Of a stretch of DNA of 41,002 nucleotides, positions 1-7,609 are shown piece after piece. How positions within the stretch are numbered: position 1 is the first letter of the stretch; each line of letters begins with the position of its first letter. Source of the DNA: Allomuricauda sp. TMED12 (GTDB lineage: Bacteria; Bacteroidota; Bacteroidia; Flavobacteriales; Flavobacteriaceae); the NCBI GenBank assembly GCA_002167435.2, contig NHBR02000143.1, positions 17,515 through 58,516 on the forward strand, in the 5' to 3' direction. The translations under genes and the position numbers were made by a program. Under the pieces are notes generated by a model. It saw only the letters and a program-made list of their open reading frames with translations. It had not been told where the DNA came from and searched no databases.

Positions 1-633
1 AAAGGTGAAGAAGTATTGGAAGCGGACATCGTGCTATCTGCCGTGGGTATCAAAACCAATATCGAGAAAATTGGTTTGGAAGATGTTGGAATTGCCACGG
101 ATAGAGATAAAATATTGGTGAACGACTACTACCAGACCAACATTCCAGGCTATTATGCCATTGGTGATGTAACCCCAGGCCAGGCACTCGCACATGTTGC
201 CTCCGCCGAGGGAATCCTTTGTGTGGAAAAATTGGCAGGGATGCATGTTGAAGCTTTGGATTATGGAAACATTCCAGGATGTACCTACTGTATTCCAGAA
301 ATCGCTTCTGTTGGTTTGACCGAAAAACAAGCTAAAGAAAAAGGTTACGACCTTAAAATTGGTAAGTTTCCTTTCTCTGCCAGTGGTAAAGCAAAAGCTG
401 CAGGAACCCCAGATGGTTTTGTAAAAGTTATTTTCGATGCTAAATACGGGGAGTGGTTAGGTTGCCACATGATCGGTGTTGGTGTAACCGATATGATCGC
501 CGAAGCTGTGGTTGCCAGAAAATTGGAAACCACTGGGCATGAAGTATTGAAAGCTGTTCACCCACACCCAACCATGAGCGAAGCGGTAATGGAAGCTGTT
601 GCAGATGCTTATGATGAAGTAATCCACCTGTAA
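1..633 (+). CDS. lpdA: Dihydrolipoyl dehydrogenase (E3), C-terminal part, cut by window start
   Basis: The reading frame is open from base 1, so this is the last 210 residues of a protein that normally has about 460. E3 is the FAD enzyme that reoxidises dihydrolipoamide with NAD+ in the pyruvate and 2-oxoglutarate dehydrogenase complexes. Visible are the second FAD-contacting segment YYAIGDVTPGQALAHVA, the dimer-interface domain, and near the C terminus HPHPTMSEA. That last element holds the catalytic His and its Glu partner, and the catalytic His is about residue 189 of the visible part. The nucleotide-binding domains and the redox disulfide lie outside the window. An internal TTG at base 16 is not a start. 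The stop is three bases before the next gene, so they are probably cotranscribed. Confidence 0.93.
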   Translation, partial: KGEEVLEADIVLSAVGIKTNIEKIGLEDVGIATDRDKILVNDYYQTNIPGYYAIGDVTPGQALAHVASAEGILCVEKLAGMHVEALDYGNIPGCTYCIPEIASVGLTEKQAKEKGYDLKIGKFPFSASGKAKAAGTPDGFVKVIFDAKYGEWLGCHMIGVGVTDMIAEAVVARKLETTGHEVLKAVHPHPTMSEAVMEAVADAYDEVIHL

Positions 634-636
634 GGT

Positions 637-918
637 ATGCTGAAAATTTTTAGGGCCACTGCTATTTTAGAAGGTATCTCCTATCTACTCCTTTTCGGAA
701 TGACCATGCCGTTAAAGCATTGGGCAGATATTCCTGAACCGAACCAAGTTGTTGGGATGGCACATGGAATATTGTTTATTCTATATGTAGTGGTGGCCAT
801 AGTTTTTTGTAGGGAAAGAAAATGGAACCTAAAAAGATTCATTGTTCTCTTTATAGCATCGCTTTTACCCTTCGGAACTTTCTACGCTGATAAAAAATAT
901 TTGAAGGTTTTAGCCTAA
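637..918 (+). CDS. DUF3817-type small integral membrane protein
   Basis: A 93-residue protein with three hydrophobic helices (about residues 8-25, 43-60 and 69-84). It starts with a short segment MLKIFRATAILEGISYLLL that matches what I know of the DUF3817 family, where an R-x-x-A-x-x-E-G-x-S pattern opens the first helix. Function is unknown; family members are small inner-membrane proteins sometimes found beside transport or redox genes. It begins three bases after the lpd stop codon and its last nine bases overlap the end of aroQ, which runs the other way. Confidence 0.75.
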   Translation: MLKIFRATAILEGISYLLLFGMTMPLKHWADIPEPNQVVGMAHGILFILYVVVAIVFCRERKWNLKRFIVLFIASLLPFGTFYADKKYLKVLA

Positions 919-1326
919 GAAACTCTGGATGGCCAAATCATAGCTCTGGAGTCCAAACCCGAGGATAACGCCTTGGGCCCCTGGCGATATGTAAGACACA
1001 TGACGATACTCCTCACGTTGATGCGTATTGGAAATATGCACCTCAATTACAGGAGTTTCCACAGCCTTTACTGCATCCCCGATACCAACGGAAGTGTGAG
1101 TATATGCGGCGGCATTCAGAATGATTCCATCGTAATCAAAACCCACTTCTTGTATTTTACCAATAAGTTCACCTTCAATATTGGATTGATAATATTCTAG
1201 TTCCAAATCTGGAAACTTTTCCTGAAGTTGTTTAAAATAGTCTTCAAAAGTGGTATTCCCGTAGACCTCGGGTTCGCGTTTTCCCAAAAGATTAAGGTTC
1301 GGGCCGTTAATGATCATTAGTTTCAT
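910..1326 (-). CDS. aroQ: 3-dehydroquinate dehydratase, type II
   Basis: Converts 3-dehydroquinate to 3-dehydroshikimate in the shikimate pathway, as a cytosolic dodecamer in known members. The 138-residue length is normal for type II enzymes. Hallmarks are the N-terminal IINGPNLNLLGKREPEVYG, whose Arg and Tyr sit on the active-site lid, the internal NAAAYTHTSVGIGDAV segment, and EVHISNTHQREEYRHVSYIS carrying the catalytic His. The ATG at 1326 is well placed before the conserved N terminus. A TATTTTTG box ends only five bases upstream of this ATG. The gene sits head-away from xerD with two secreted-protein genes between; an aroQ/xerD neighbourhood is familiar from Bacteroidetes. Confidence 0.97.
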   Translation of the reverse strand: MKLMIINGPNLNLLGKREPEVYGNTTFEDYFKQLQEKFPDLELEYYQSNIEGELIGKIQEVGFDYDGIILNAAAYTHTSVGIGDAVKAVETPVIEVHISNTHQREEYRHVSYISPGAQGVILGFGLQSYDLAIQSFLG

Positions 1327-1331
1327 GTAAT

Positions 1332-1339
1332 CAAAAATA
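1332..1339 (-). promoter_or_regulatory. Possible -7 box (TATTTTTG) for aroQ
   Basis: Exact match to the Bacteroidetes -7 consensus TAnnTTTG on the minus strand, ending five bases before the aroQ ATG. I find no clear TTTG at the -33 distance. If used, transcription would begin at or next to the start codon. Confidence 0.4.
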
Positions 1340-1340
1340 C

Positions 1341-1371
1341 AATAAAAAGAAAAGGACGGGATTACCCGCCC
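1341..1371 (-). terminator. Rho-independent terminator after the 1394-1858 gene
   Basis: On the minus strand GGGCGGG, loop TAAT, CCCGTCC forms a seven-pair stem with one G-U wobble, followed by TTTTCTTTTTATT. The plus-strand version would have an A-C mismatch, so the element fits minus-strand transcription. It separates the secreted-protein gene from aroQ. Confidence 0.75.
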
Positions 1372-1393
1372 TCAATATCATATTATTTCTTGG

Positions 1394-1858
1394 CTAGTTG
1401 TTAAAGGCAAATTGCAGACCAAAACCAAAAGCAGCGACTTGACCTTCGCCTTCATTACTAAGTACAACTGAGGGACGCCAGTCAAAATTAAGCACGAACG
1501 GTACAGAATCGATTTTAAAATCAATTCCTAAATGTGGACGCAGAACAAAGACATTATCCGTATCCTTAATAAAGAGTATGCTCGGACCAACCCCGGCATA
1601 CCAACGTAATCCAGGTGCTCTAAAAAACTCTTTGTGAAAGGAATAAAGAAACGTGGCAATTGTGGCATTGTCCTCAAAACCCAAATCGGCTTGACCAACA
1701 TGGTTATCGGAAAAAAAGTATTTTCCAGAGGCCCCAAAAAAAGTGAAATCATCATATAGGTCTATCCCCAACCCTAAGGCAGCCCTGTAATTGGTTTGGG
1801 CCTTTACTGCCAAATTGCCAAGCGTAACTAGCACAAAAACTAAAAGTAATTTTTTCAT
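1394..1858 (-). CDS. Secreted beta-barrel-like protein of unknown function
   Basis: A 154-residue protein starting MKKLLLVFVLVTLGNLAVKAQ, a signal peptide with likely cleavage before Gln. I chose the ATG at 1858 over an in-frame ATG at 1885 because it gives a standard signal peptide with two lysines. The mature part alternates short hydrophobic, aromatic-rich stretches and ends in GFGLQFAFNN. The pattern suggests a small outer-membrane beta-barrel of six to eight strands. No named family is recognised. It lies 76 bases downstream of a similar gene on the same strand and is followed by a terminator, so the two may form a two-gene unit. Confidence 0.65.
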   Translation of the reverse strand: MKKLLLVFVLVTLGNLAVKAQTNYRAALGLGIDLYDDFTFFGASGKYFFSDNHVGQADLGFEDNATIATFLYSFHKEFFRAPGLRWYAGVGPSILFIKDTDNVFVLRPHLGIDFKIDSVPFVLNFDWRPSVVLSNEGEGQVAAFGFGLQFAFNN

Positions 1859-1934
1859 TTTTAAAGTGTAATTAGTGGTTAACATTCATGATTTTAACTG
1901 TAAGATTTGGGGCTAAAACAGTTGTTCTTTTTTA

Positions 1935-2459
1935 TTAAAACAAAAACAGAATCCCCAATGCCACCATCGAGAAATCGTAATCATCGTTTACTTTTACGTA
2001 AGAAATATTTATTTCTGTGTTGCCGCTCACATTCGCGCCAATTATGGGTCTTATATAAAGCCCCCCTGTATTCCCATCATTTACTCCAACCGCATAACCA
2101 ACATCCGCGCCCAATTTAAAATCGTAGGTTGGGTATAATCTAAACGCTGCTGCTGCGGGAATATATTGGATGTTTGGAAAATCTCCCTCTACAACTACAG
2201 GGCCAAAATCCACCGTATCATTATTTATAAAGGCATTCATAAATCCAGTTGCCAACCCTACATCCACTAATTCCGAAAGTGCCCAATGATACCCTAAATC
2301 CAGCCCTATTTCAAAATTTGAATAATCGGAAATATCACCAAAGGGTACTCCCACATGAATCCCTGCTTTAAAATTTGTTCTGTCCACACGTTGGGCCATA
2401 GATGAGAAACTAACGGCAACCAATGCTATGATTACCAACAAAAATGTCTTTTTTTTCAT
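1935..2459 (-). CDS. Secreted outer-membrane beta-barrel-like protein
   Basis: A 174-residue protein beginning MKKKTFLLVIIALVAVSFSSMAQ, a clear signal peptide ending Met-Ala-Gln. The ATG at 2459 is preferred over 2489 for this reason. The mature chain is rich in Gly, aromatic and alternating residues (for example FEIGLDLGYHW and LGADVGYAVGV) and ends on the hydrophobic FSMVALGILFLF, as barrel proteins often do. This resembles outer-membrane-beta-barrel (OmpW/opacity-like) proteins; the exact family is not certain. It is transcribed away from xerD, with a 229-base intergenic region between the starts. Confidence 0.65.
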   Translation of the reverse strand: MKKKTFLLVIIALVAVSFSSMAQRVDRTNFKAGIHVGVPFGDISDYSNFEIGLDLGYHWALSELVDVGLATGFMNAFINNDTVDFGPVVVEGDFPNIQYIPAAAAFRLYPTYDFKLGADVGYAVGVNDGNTGGLYIRPIIGANVSGNTEINISYVKVNDDYDFSMVALGILFLF

Positions 2460-2499
2460 TGTTAAGATTTTATTGACAACAAAACGCAATCATCATTAA

Positions 2500-2543
2500 A
2501 AAAGTGTCTTTTGATATAAGTTTCCTACAAACTGAACACTTTT
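2500..2543. repeat. 8-bp inverted repeat between divergent genes
   Basis: AAAAGTGT (2500-2507) and its exact complement ACACTTTT (2536-2543) are separated by 28 bases. They lie upstream of the barrel-protein gene and xerD, which diverge. It could be an operator or chance in AT-rich DNA. Confidence 0.3.
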
Positions 2544-2675
2544 CCATTTTCACCGTTCCCATTTGATTATGGAAATTTATTGAAACGCATGGTTTTGAAG
2601 CCACCACAATTGACCAAAGGGCATTCTGAGTTGACCAATGAACATTTACTTCCAACTTTGGAAATGTAATGTCAC

Positions 2676-2683
2676 TATATTTG
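2676..2683 (+). promoter_or_regulatory. Possible -7 box (TATATTTG) for xerD
   Basis: Exact TAnnTTTG match ending five bases before the xerD ATG at 2689. A TTTG lies 15 bases further upstream, shorter than the usual spacing. Transcription would start around the ATG. Confidence 0.4.
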
Positions 2684-2688
2684 AAAGT

Positions 2689-3585
2689 ATGAACTGGCAA
2701 CAAGCAATAAAAGATTATCAAAATTATTTGAAGATTGAGCGGGGACTCTCCGAAAATTCCATCTCAAATTATTCTATGGATCTTCAAAAACTTGCCAATT
2801 ATCTTGATGAACAGTCCATCGAGGAAAAGCCTATTGAAATTGCCAGAGAAACGGTTCAGCAGTTTATCTACGATATCGCCAAAATAATCAACCCTAGAAC
2901 ACAGGCCCGCATTATTTCAGGTCTAAAAGGGTTCTTTAATTATCTGGTTTTTGAAGATTACAGGGAAGACAATCCCATGGATTTAATAGAAACCCCGAAA
3001 ATTGGAAGAAAGTTGCCCGATACCCTTTCTGAAGATGAAATAAACCAATTGATTGCCGCCATTGACCTTTCCAAGCCCGAAGGTGAACGGAACAGGGCAA
3101 TTTTGGAAACCCTGTATGGCTGTGGCCTTCGAGTATCAGAGCTCATCAACTTAAAACTATCCGACCTTTATTTTGACGAAGATTTTATAAAAGTAACGGG
3201 CAAAGGAAACAAACAACGCTTTGTCCCGATCAGTGATATAAACCAAAAATACATCAACATATACAGGAAAGAGGTGAGGGTACACCTCGCCATAAAAAAA
3301 GAGCACGAAGATTTTGTTTTCTTAAACCGCAGGGGCAAACAATTGACCCGAGCGATGATTTTTACCATTATTAAACGTTTGGCAGAAGAAATAGGATTGA
3401 AAAAAAATATTAGTCCACATACCTTTCGACACTCTTTTGCCACCCATTTATTGGAAAATGGGGCCGACCTTAGGGCCATTCAACAAATGTTGGGACATGA
3501 AAGCATTACTACAACCGAGGTATATATGCATGTAAACCGCACCCATTTGACCAAAATACTAAAGGACTTTCACCCAAGAAGATGA
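2689..3585 (+). CDS. xerD: Site-specific tyrosine recombinase XerD
   Basis: Resolves chromosome dimers at the dif site together with a XerC partner. From the ATG at 2689 the protein is 298 residues, the length of E. coli XerD. The catalytic set falls at Arg148 (GCGLRVSEL), Lys172 (GKGNKQR), His244 and Arg247 (HTFRHSF), His270 (LGHESI) and nucleophile Tyr279 (TEVYMHV), the positions I recall for E. coli XerD. That supports this start rather than the in-frame ATG at 2638. An N-terminal SAM-like core-binding domain (about 1-90) precedes the catalytic domain. It ends seven bases from a convergent gene. An intact set of residues argues for the housekeeping enzyme rather than a mobile-element integrase. 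Confidence 0.96.
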   Translation: MNWQQAIKDYQNYLKIERGLSENSISNYSMDLQKLANYLDEQSIEEKPIEIARETVQQFIYDIAKIINPRTQARIISGLKGFFNYLVFEDYREDNPMDLIETPKIGRKLPDTLSEDEINQLIAAIDLSKPEGERNRAILETLYGCGLRVSELINLKLSDLYFDEDFIKVTGKGNKQRFVPISDINQKYINIYRKEVRVHLAIKKEHEDFVFLNRRGKQLTRAMIFTIIKRLAEEIGLKKNISPHTFRHSFATHLLENGADLRAIQQMLGHESITTTEVYMHVNRTHLTKILKDFHPRR

Positions 3586-3591
3586 ACGTTC

Positions 3592-4107
3592 TCAAAATTT
3601 TATACGGGTTCCCATTTCTACTCGGGTCTTCACCCCTTCCAGTCCTATGCTATAAAAATCGGATTCGTAAATGGGATGTACCATTTTTACTTCCATTAGC
3701 ATATTTTGCCGAACCTGATGTTCTATCCCCAAAATAATTTCCTGACGAGGAACTGGATTTGGGAAACCTCTACCCTCATTGTAGAGATCCCATTCTTTTT
3801 GGTACCCCCCAACAAAATATAACTTATTTGCAAGCTTTTGTCTTAAGCGGGCCCCGAGACTTATTCTATCCGCACCATATCTCCTGTAATGTTCACCGAT
3901 GAGTTGAACCTCTGTTCCATTAATCACCTCGTAACCGATATGGAACCATGCATAATGTGATAGATCATCAAAATTAGGGTAGTTAAACCCTTCAATATAA
4001 ATAGGTGACTCCGATGTTTTAGGTGTACCATATTGATTTTGTGCCCGAACTTCACTACTGAAAATCAATAGTACGACCATTGCGGATAGAGAAATCAATT
4101 TTAACAT
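3592..4107 (-). CDS. Secreted protein of unknown function
   Basis: A 171-residue protein from the ATG at 4107, which opens MLKLISLSAMVVLLIFSSEVRAQ, a signal peptide. The longer in-frame start at 4152 adds 15 residues that would spoil it. The mature part has alternating-strand character (LYFVGGYQKEWDLYNEG, QEIILGIEHQVRQNMLMEVKMVHPIY) and ends VKTRVEMGTRIKF, a terminal aromatic as in outer-membrane barrels. No family is recognised. It converges with xerD with six bases between stops and lies 94 bases downstream of the NADH dehydrogenase gene on the same strand. Confidence 0.6.
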   Translation of the reverse strand: MLKLISLSAMVVLLIFSSEVRAQNQYGTPKTSESPIYIEGFNYPNFDDLSHYAWFHIGYEVINGTEVQLIGEHYRRYGADRISLGARLRQKLANKLYFVGGYQKEWDLYNEGRGFPNPVPRQEIILGIEHQVRQNMLMEVKMVHPIYESDFYSIGLEGVKTRVEMGTRIKF

Positions 4108-4201
4108 GGTGAGCGTTTTACTACAATTTACAAAGCCCAACAACCCCACCACAGTAATTGGCTAAATTTTAACCTTACCAATTGATATACGACAAACTGA
4201 A

Positions 4202-5518
4202 TCAGTCCCGCATTAAAGTATCCCTCTCCACTCGATTTTGTTTTTTAAAAGGTCGAATAATCAAACGTGCCTCACGGTCAAATCTAATATAGTTGTACAC
4301 CCAATTGATAAAGACCACAACCCTGTTTCTAAAACCGATCAGAAAATACAAATGCACAAACATCCATACGAACCAAGCAAACACCCCTTGAAACCTGAAT
4401 TTGGGCATATCCACTACCGCTTTGTTTCTTCCTACAGTGGCCATGCTACCCTTGTCTTTATAAGCAAAAGGCTTCATAGGCTTATTTTCTATCAGTCGCA
4501 CCAGATTATCTCCTAGGTTTCTACCTTGTTGTATGGCAGGTTGGGCCATCATGGGGTGCCCATGTGGAAACTCCTCGGTCTCCATTTGGGCCACATCGCC
4601 AATGGCAAAAACATCTTCCAATCCTACAATTTGGTGAAACTCGTTTACCCTAAGCCGATTGCCCCTACAAAGAAACTCCTCTGCATCCAGACCCTTTAGA
4701 CCCACAGCTTTTACACCGGCGGCCCAAACCAAAGTCTCAGCATCAAATATGGTTTTCGTGTTGGTGGTTACTCGTTTGCCATCGTAATCAATAACGCGGA
4801 TATTCTTCCAAACATTTACGCCAAGTTCTTCCAAAAACTTTTCAGCCTTTTCCGAAGCTTGCTGGCTCATTGCCGGTAAAATTCTGTCACCACCTTGTAC
4901 CAAATTTATTTGTGCCCTACGTGTATCCAAATCTGGATAGTCTTTTGGAAGTATTCCTTTTTTAATCTCGGCCAAGGCTCCTGCCAATTCCACTCCGGTA
5001 GGCCCACCTCCAACAATCACAAAGTTCATCAGGGCATCTCGTTCGTGAAGGTCATCGGTTAAAAGTGCTTGTTCAAAGTTTTCCAGAATCAAGCTACGTA
5101 AATTCAAGGATTGAGGAATGGTTTTCATGGCCATTCCCTTGCTCTCAATACCCTTATTGCCAAAAAAATTGGTTTCCGAACCGGTTGCAACGACCAGATA
5201 GTCATAGAAAATTTCACCAATATTGGTTCTGATTCTTTTAGTGTCGGTTTTCACCTCTTGTACTTGGGCTAACCTAAAAAAGAAATTGGGGTACCCTTGT
5301 AGCACCTTTCTTATGGGGTAAGCGATGGAATCGGGTTCCAATCCGCCTGTGGACACTTGATAAAGTAAGGGTTGAAAGTTGTGATAATTATGTTTATCCA
5401 GCAAAACCACCTGGGCTTCCTTCTTGCTTAATTTTTTTGCTAATGCAATACCTCCAAAACCGCCGCCCACGATAACGACTCTTGGATAACTGGACTGAGG
5501 AATATTCATTCTCGACAT
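4202..5518 (-). CDS. ndh: Type II NADH:quinone oxidoreductase (NDH-2)
   Basis: A single-subunit, non-proton-pumping FAD enzyme that passes electrons from NADH to the quinone pool at the inner face of the membrane. The 438 residues show the first dinucleotide fold GGGFGG at 18-23 (FAD), a second GGGPTGVELAG at 170-180 (NADH), and AIGD at 305-308 contacting FAD. AQPAIQ at 325-330 matches the quinone-site motif AQxAxQ. The C-terminal part (about 380-425) is rich in Trp, Phe and Tyr with basic residues, as expected for membrane anchoring. The ATG at 5518 was taken; a second ATG three codons later is equally possible. The gene diverges from the secreted amidohydrolase with a 92-base gap. Confidence 0.93.
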   Translation of the reverse strand: MSRMNIPQSSYPRVVIVGGGFGGIALAKKLSKKEAQVVLLDKHNYHNFQPLLYQVSTGGLEPDSIAYPIRKVLQGYPNFFFRLAQVQEVKTDTKRIRTNIGEIFYDYLVVATGSETNFFGNKGIESKGMAMKTIPQSLNLRSLILENFEQALLTDDLHERDALMNFVIVGGGPTGVELAGALAEIKKGILPKDYPDLDTRRAQINLVQGGDRILPAMSQQASEKAEKFLEELGVNVWKNIRVIDYDGKRVTTNTKTIFDAETLVWAAGVKAVGLKGLDAEEFLCRGNRLRVNEFHQIVGLEDVFAIGDVAQMETEEFPHGHPMMAQPAIQQGRNLGDNLVRLIENKPMKPFAYKDKGSMATVGRNKAVVDMPKFRFQGVFAWFVWMFVHLYFLIGFRNRVVVFINWVYNYIRFDREARLIIRPFKKQNRVERDTLMRD

Positions 5519-5523
5519 ACTAG

Positions 5524-5531
5524 CAAATTTA
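5524..5531 (-). promoter_or_regulatory. Possible -7 box (TAAATTTG) for ndh
   Basis: Exact TAnnTTTG on the minus strand, five bases before the ATG at 5518 (14 before the alternative ATG). No convincing -33 TTTG is visible. Confidence 0.35.
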
Positions 5532-5610
5532 AGTATTCCAAGGCAGGACGTATCATGTCAGGGTTTGTTTTTTTGTATCTTTAGCTTCTAACTCAAAAAA
5601 ACTTCAACCA

Positions 5611-7038
5611 ATGAGAAAAATTCTCCCGTTAGGTGCGCTTCTTCTATTGTGTACCATAGGTGTTCATGCCCAAAAAAAGAAGAATGATGTAATCAAAGAA
5701 CTGGATTCAAAATCCGAAAAATATAGCGAAATCGCCCATAATATTTGGGATCTTGCGGAAATGGGGTATTTGGAAGAGCAAAGTTCAGCTCTTTTGCAAG
5801 AGACCCTTTCAGGCGAAGGTTTTACCATAGAAAAAGGTATTGCCGGGATTCCGACCGCTTTTAAAGCCGAATATGGTTCCGGATATCCTGTAATTGCCAT
5901 TTTGGGAGAATTTGATGCCCTACCTGGGCTTTCTCAAGAGGCTGTTCCCGAGAAAAAATCGGCAGGTAAAGCTGCCGGTCATGCATGCGGTCATCATCTT
6001 TTTGGCACAGCGTCCACCGCAGCGGCCATTTCAGTAAAGAATTGGATGAAAACCAACAATATAAAAGGAACAATACGTTTTTACGGCTGTCCCGCAGAAG
6101 AAGGTGGATCAGGGAAAGTATACATGGTCCGCGAGGGTGTTTTTAATGATGTGGATGTGGCGCTTCACTGGCACCCGGGTTCCGCAAATGCTGCAAGCGC
6201 TGGTGCTGCTTTGGCCAATAAGTCTGCCAAATTCAGGTTTTATGGGGTTTCTGCCCACGCGGCTGGAGCACCTGATAAAGGACGATCCGCATTGGATGGT
6301 GTGGAAGCCATGGATGCTATGGTAAACATGATGCGAGAGCACATTCCACAAGAAGCCAGAATCCACTACGTGATTACCAATGGTGGTAAAGCTCCCAACG
6401 TGGTTCCGGATTTTGCCGAAGTTTATTACTATGCACGTCACAACTCCAGAGATGTGGTCATCGATATTTTTGATAGAATCGTGAAAGCAGCCGAAGGAGC
6501 TGCCTTGGGTACCGGAACTACTATGGAATATGAAATGATCGGGGGAACCCATGAACTTTTACCCAACTTGACTGTTCAAAAAATTATGTACGACAATTTG
6601 GAAAAAGTTGGTGGTGTTATCTATAACGAAGAAGAAAAAGCTTTTGCAGAAAAAATATCGGCGACTTTGGGTAAAGGTGCCCCAGAAATTTCTTCCGCTG
6701 AAAAAATTCAACCTTATAGAGAAACTGCACGCGCATATGGCTCCACCGATGTAGGTGATGTTAGTTATACCGTACCCACCGCAGGCTTGGGAACTGCGAC
6801 TTGGGTTCCCGGAACACCAGCACATAGTTGGCAAGCAGTTGCAGCTGGTGGTATGAGCATTGGCTCCAAAGGGATGATGGTTGCTGCAAAGACTTTGGCA
6901 CTCACCGCCATGGATATTTTTGAAAACCCAAAAACGGTTGAAACCGCCAAAAAAGAATTGGAAGAAAGAAGGGGAAAAGACTTCAAATATATTCCAATGC
7001 TGGGCAACAGACCACCGGCTTTGGACTATCGTAAATAG
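5611..7038 (+). CDS. Secreted M20-family amidohydrolase (AbgB/aminoacylase type)
   Basis: A metal-dependent hydrolase that cleaves amide bonds of N-acylated amino acids or p-aminobenzoyl-glutamate-like compounds; the true substrate is unknown. Residues 1-20 form a signal peptide ending VHA, so it acts in the periplasm or outside. M20D-type metal ligands are visible: EFDALPGL near 100-107, HACGHH at 124-129, the acidic pair in CPAEEGGSGK at 160-169, HWH at 186-188 and a C-terminal TPAHSW. A dimerisation domain lies between. Its 475 residues are slightly long because of the signal and a charged C-terminal tail. It is alone on its strand, divergent from ndh, and 73 bases before the sigma-factor gene. 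Confidence 0.85.
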   Translation: MRKILPLGALLLLCTIGVHAQKKKNDVIKELDSKSEKYSEIAHNIWDLAEMGYLEEQSSALLQETLSGEGFTIEKGIAGIPTAFKAEYGSGYPVIAILGEFDALPGLSQEAVPEKKSAGKAAGHACGHHLFGTASTAAAISVKNWMKTNNIKGTIRFYGCPAEEGGSGKVYMVREGVFNDVDVALHWHPGSANAASAGAALANKSAKFRFYGVSAHAAGAPDKGRSALDGVEAMDAMVNMMREHIPQEARIHYVITNGGKAPNVVPDFAEVYYYARHNSRDVVIDIFDRIVKAAEGAALGTGTTMEYEMIGGTHELLPNLTVQKIMYDNLEKVGGVIYNEEEKAFAEKISATLGKGAPEISSAEKIQPYRETARAYGSTDVGDVSYTVPTAGLGTATWVPGTPAHSWQAVAAGGMSIGSKGMMVAAKTLALTAMDIFENPKTVETAKKELEERRGKDFKYIPMLGNRPPALDYRK

Positions 7039-7111
7039 AATTTTCATCAAACACTGTAACAAAAGCTACTTTATAGATACTTATTATTAAAGTAAACTTA
7101 CCAACCGTTTA

Positions 7112-7606
7112 GTGAACAAAGAACTGGAACATCGTTTTGTGACGGAACTTGAGGACAATCAAAACATTGTCCATAAGGTGTGTAGTCTATATACCAACGA
7201 CAAAGATTCCCACAACGATCTGTTCCAAGAAATCACTATTCAATTATGGAAAGCATACCCAAAGTTTCGGGGAGATGCCAAGTTTAGCACATGGATGTAT
7301 CGTGTTGCATTGAATACGGCTATTACATTGTACAGAAAGTCAAAAAAAAGGGTGAAAACCCAAGATTTTGACTCGGTTCTCTATAAAATCAAGGCCACTG
7401 ATTATGATGATACAGAGGAACGACAATTAAAATTAATGTACGACGCTGTTAAACAACTTGGCGATATTGACAAAGCTTTGGTGTTTCTATATCTCGAAGA
7501 CAAGGATTATTCCGAGATAGCCGAAACTTTGGGTATTTCTGAAGTAAATGCTAGAGTGAAGATGAGCAGGGTAAAAACTAAATTAAGAACCATATTAAAT
7601 CCTTAA
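7112..7606 (+). CDS. ECF-type RNA polymerase sigma factor
   Basis: A 164-residue group-4 sigma factor. Region 2 spans about residues 20-85, including DLFQEITIQLWKAYPKF and FSTWMYRVALNTAI. Region 4 spans about 110-160 with the helix-turn-helix KDYSEIAETLGISEVNARVKMSR. The start is GTG at 7112: the frame is closed by a TAA at 7088 and no ATG occurs upstream of the conserved region. A membrane-protein gene begins three bases after its stop, the position where an anti-sigma factor is normally found. The regulon and inducing signal are unknown. Confidence 0.92.
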   Translation: MNKELEHRFVTELEDNQNIVHKVCSLYTNDKDSHNDLFQEITIQLWKAYPKFRGDAKFSTWMYRVALNTAITLYRKSKKRVKTQDFDSVLYKIKATDYDDTEERQLKLMYDAVKQLGDIDKALVFLYLEDKDYSEIAETLGISEVNARVKMSRVKTKLRTILNP

Positions 7607-7609
7607 TAT

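Noticed and set aside
2470..2562. Minus-strand 30-residue open frame with a CxxC pair (MEKCSVCRK...) upstream of xerD.
   Set aside because: Very short, no ribosome-binding signal, and overlaps the likely promoter region of two real genes; a CxxC in 30 residues is easily chance.
2689..3585. Tyrosine recombinase as a sign of a mobile element or integron.
   Set aside because: Length and all six catalytic positions fit housekeeping XerD, with no attachment-site repeats, transposase or cassette genes nearby.
6109..7062. Minus-strand open frames of about 150 residues opposite the amidohydrolase.
   Set aside because: Composition (His, Ser, Phe rich) is typical of antisense shadow frames, and the plus-strand product is a clear M20 enzyme.
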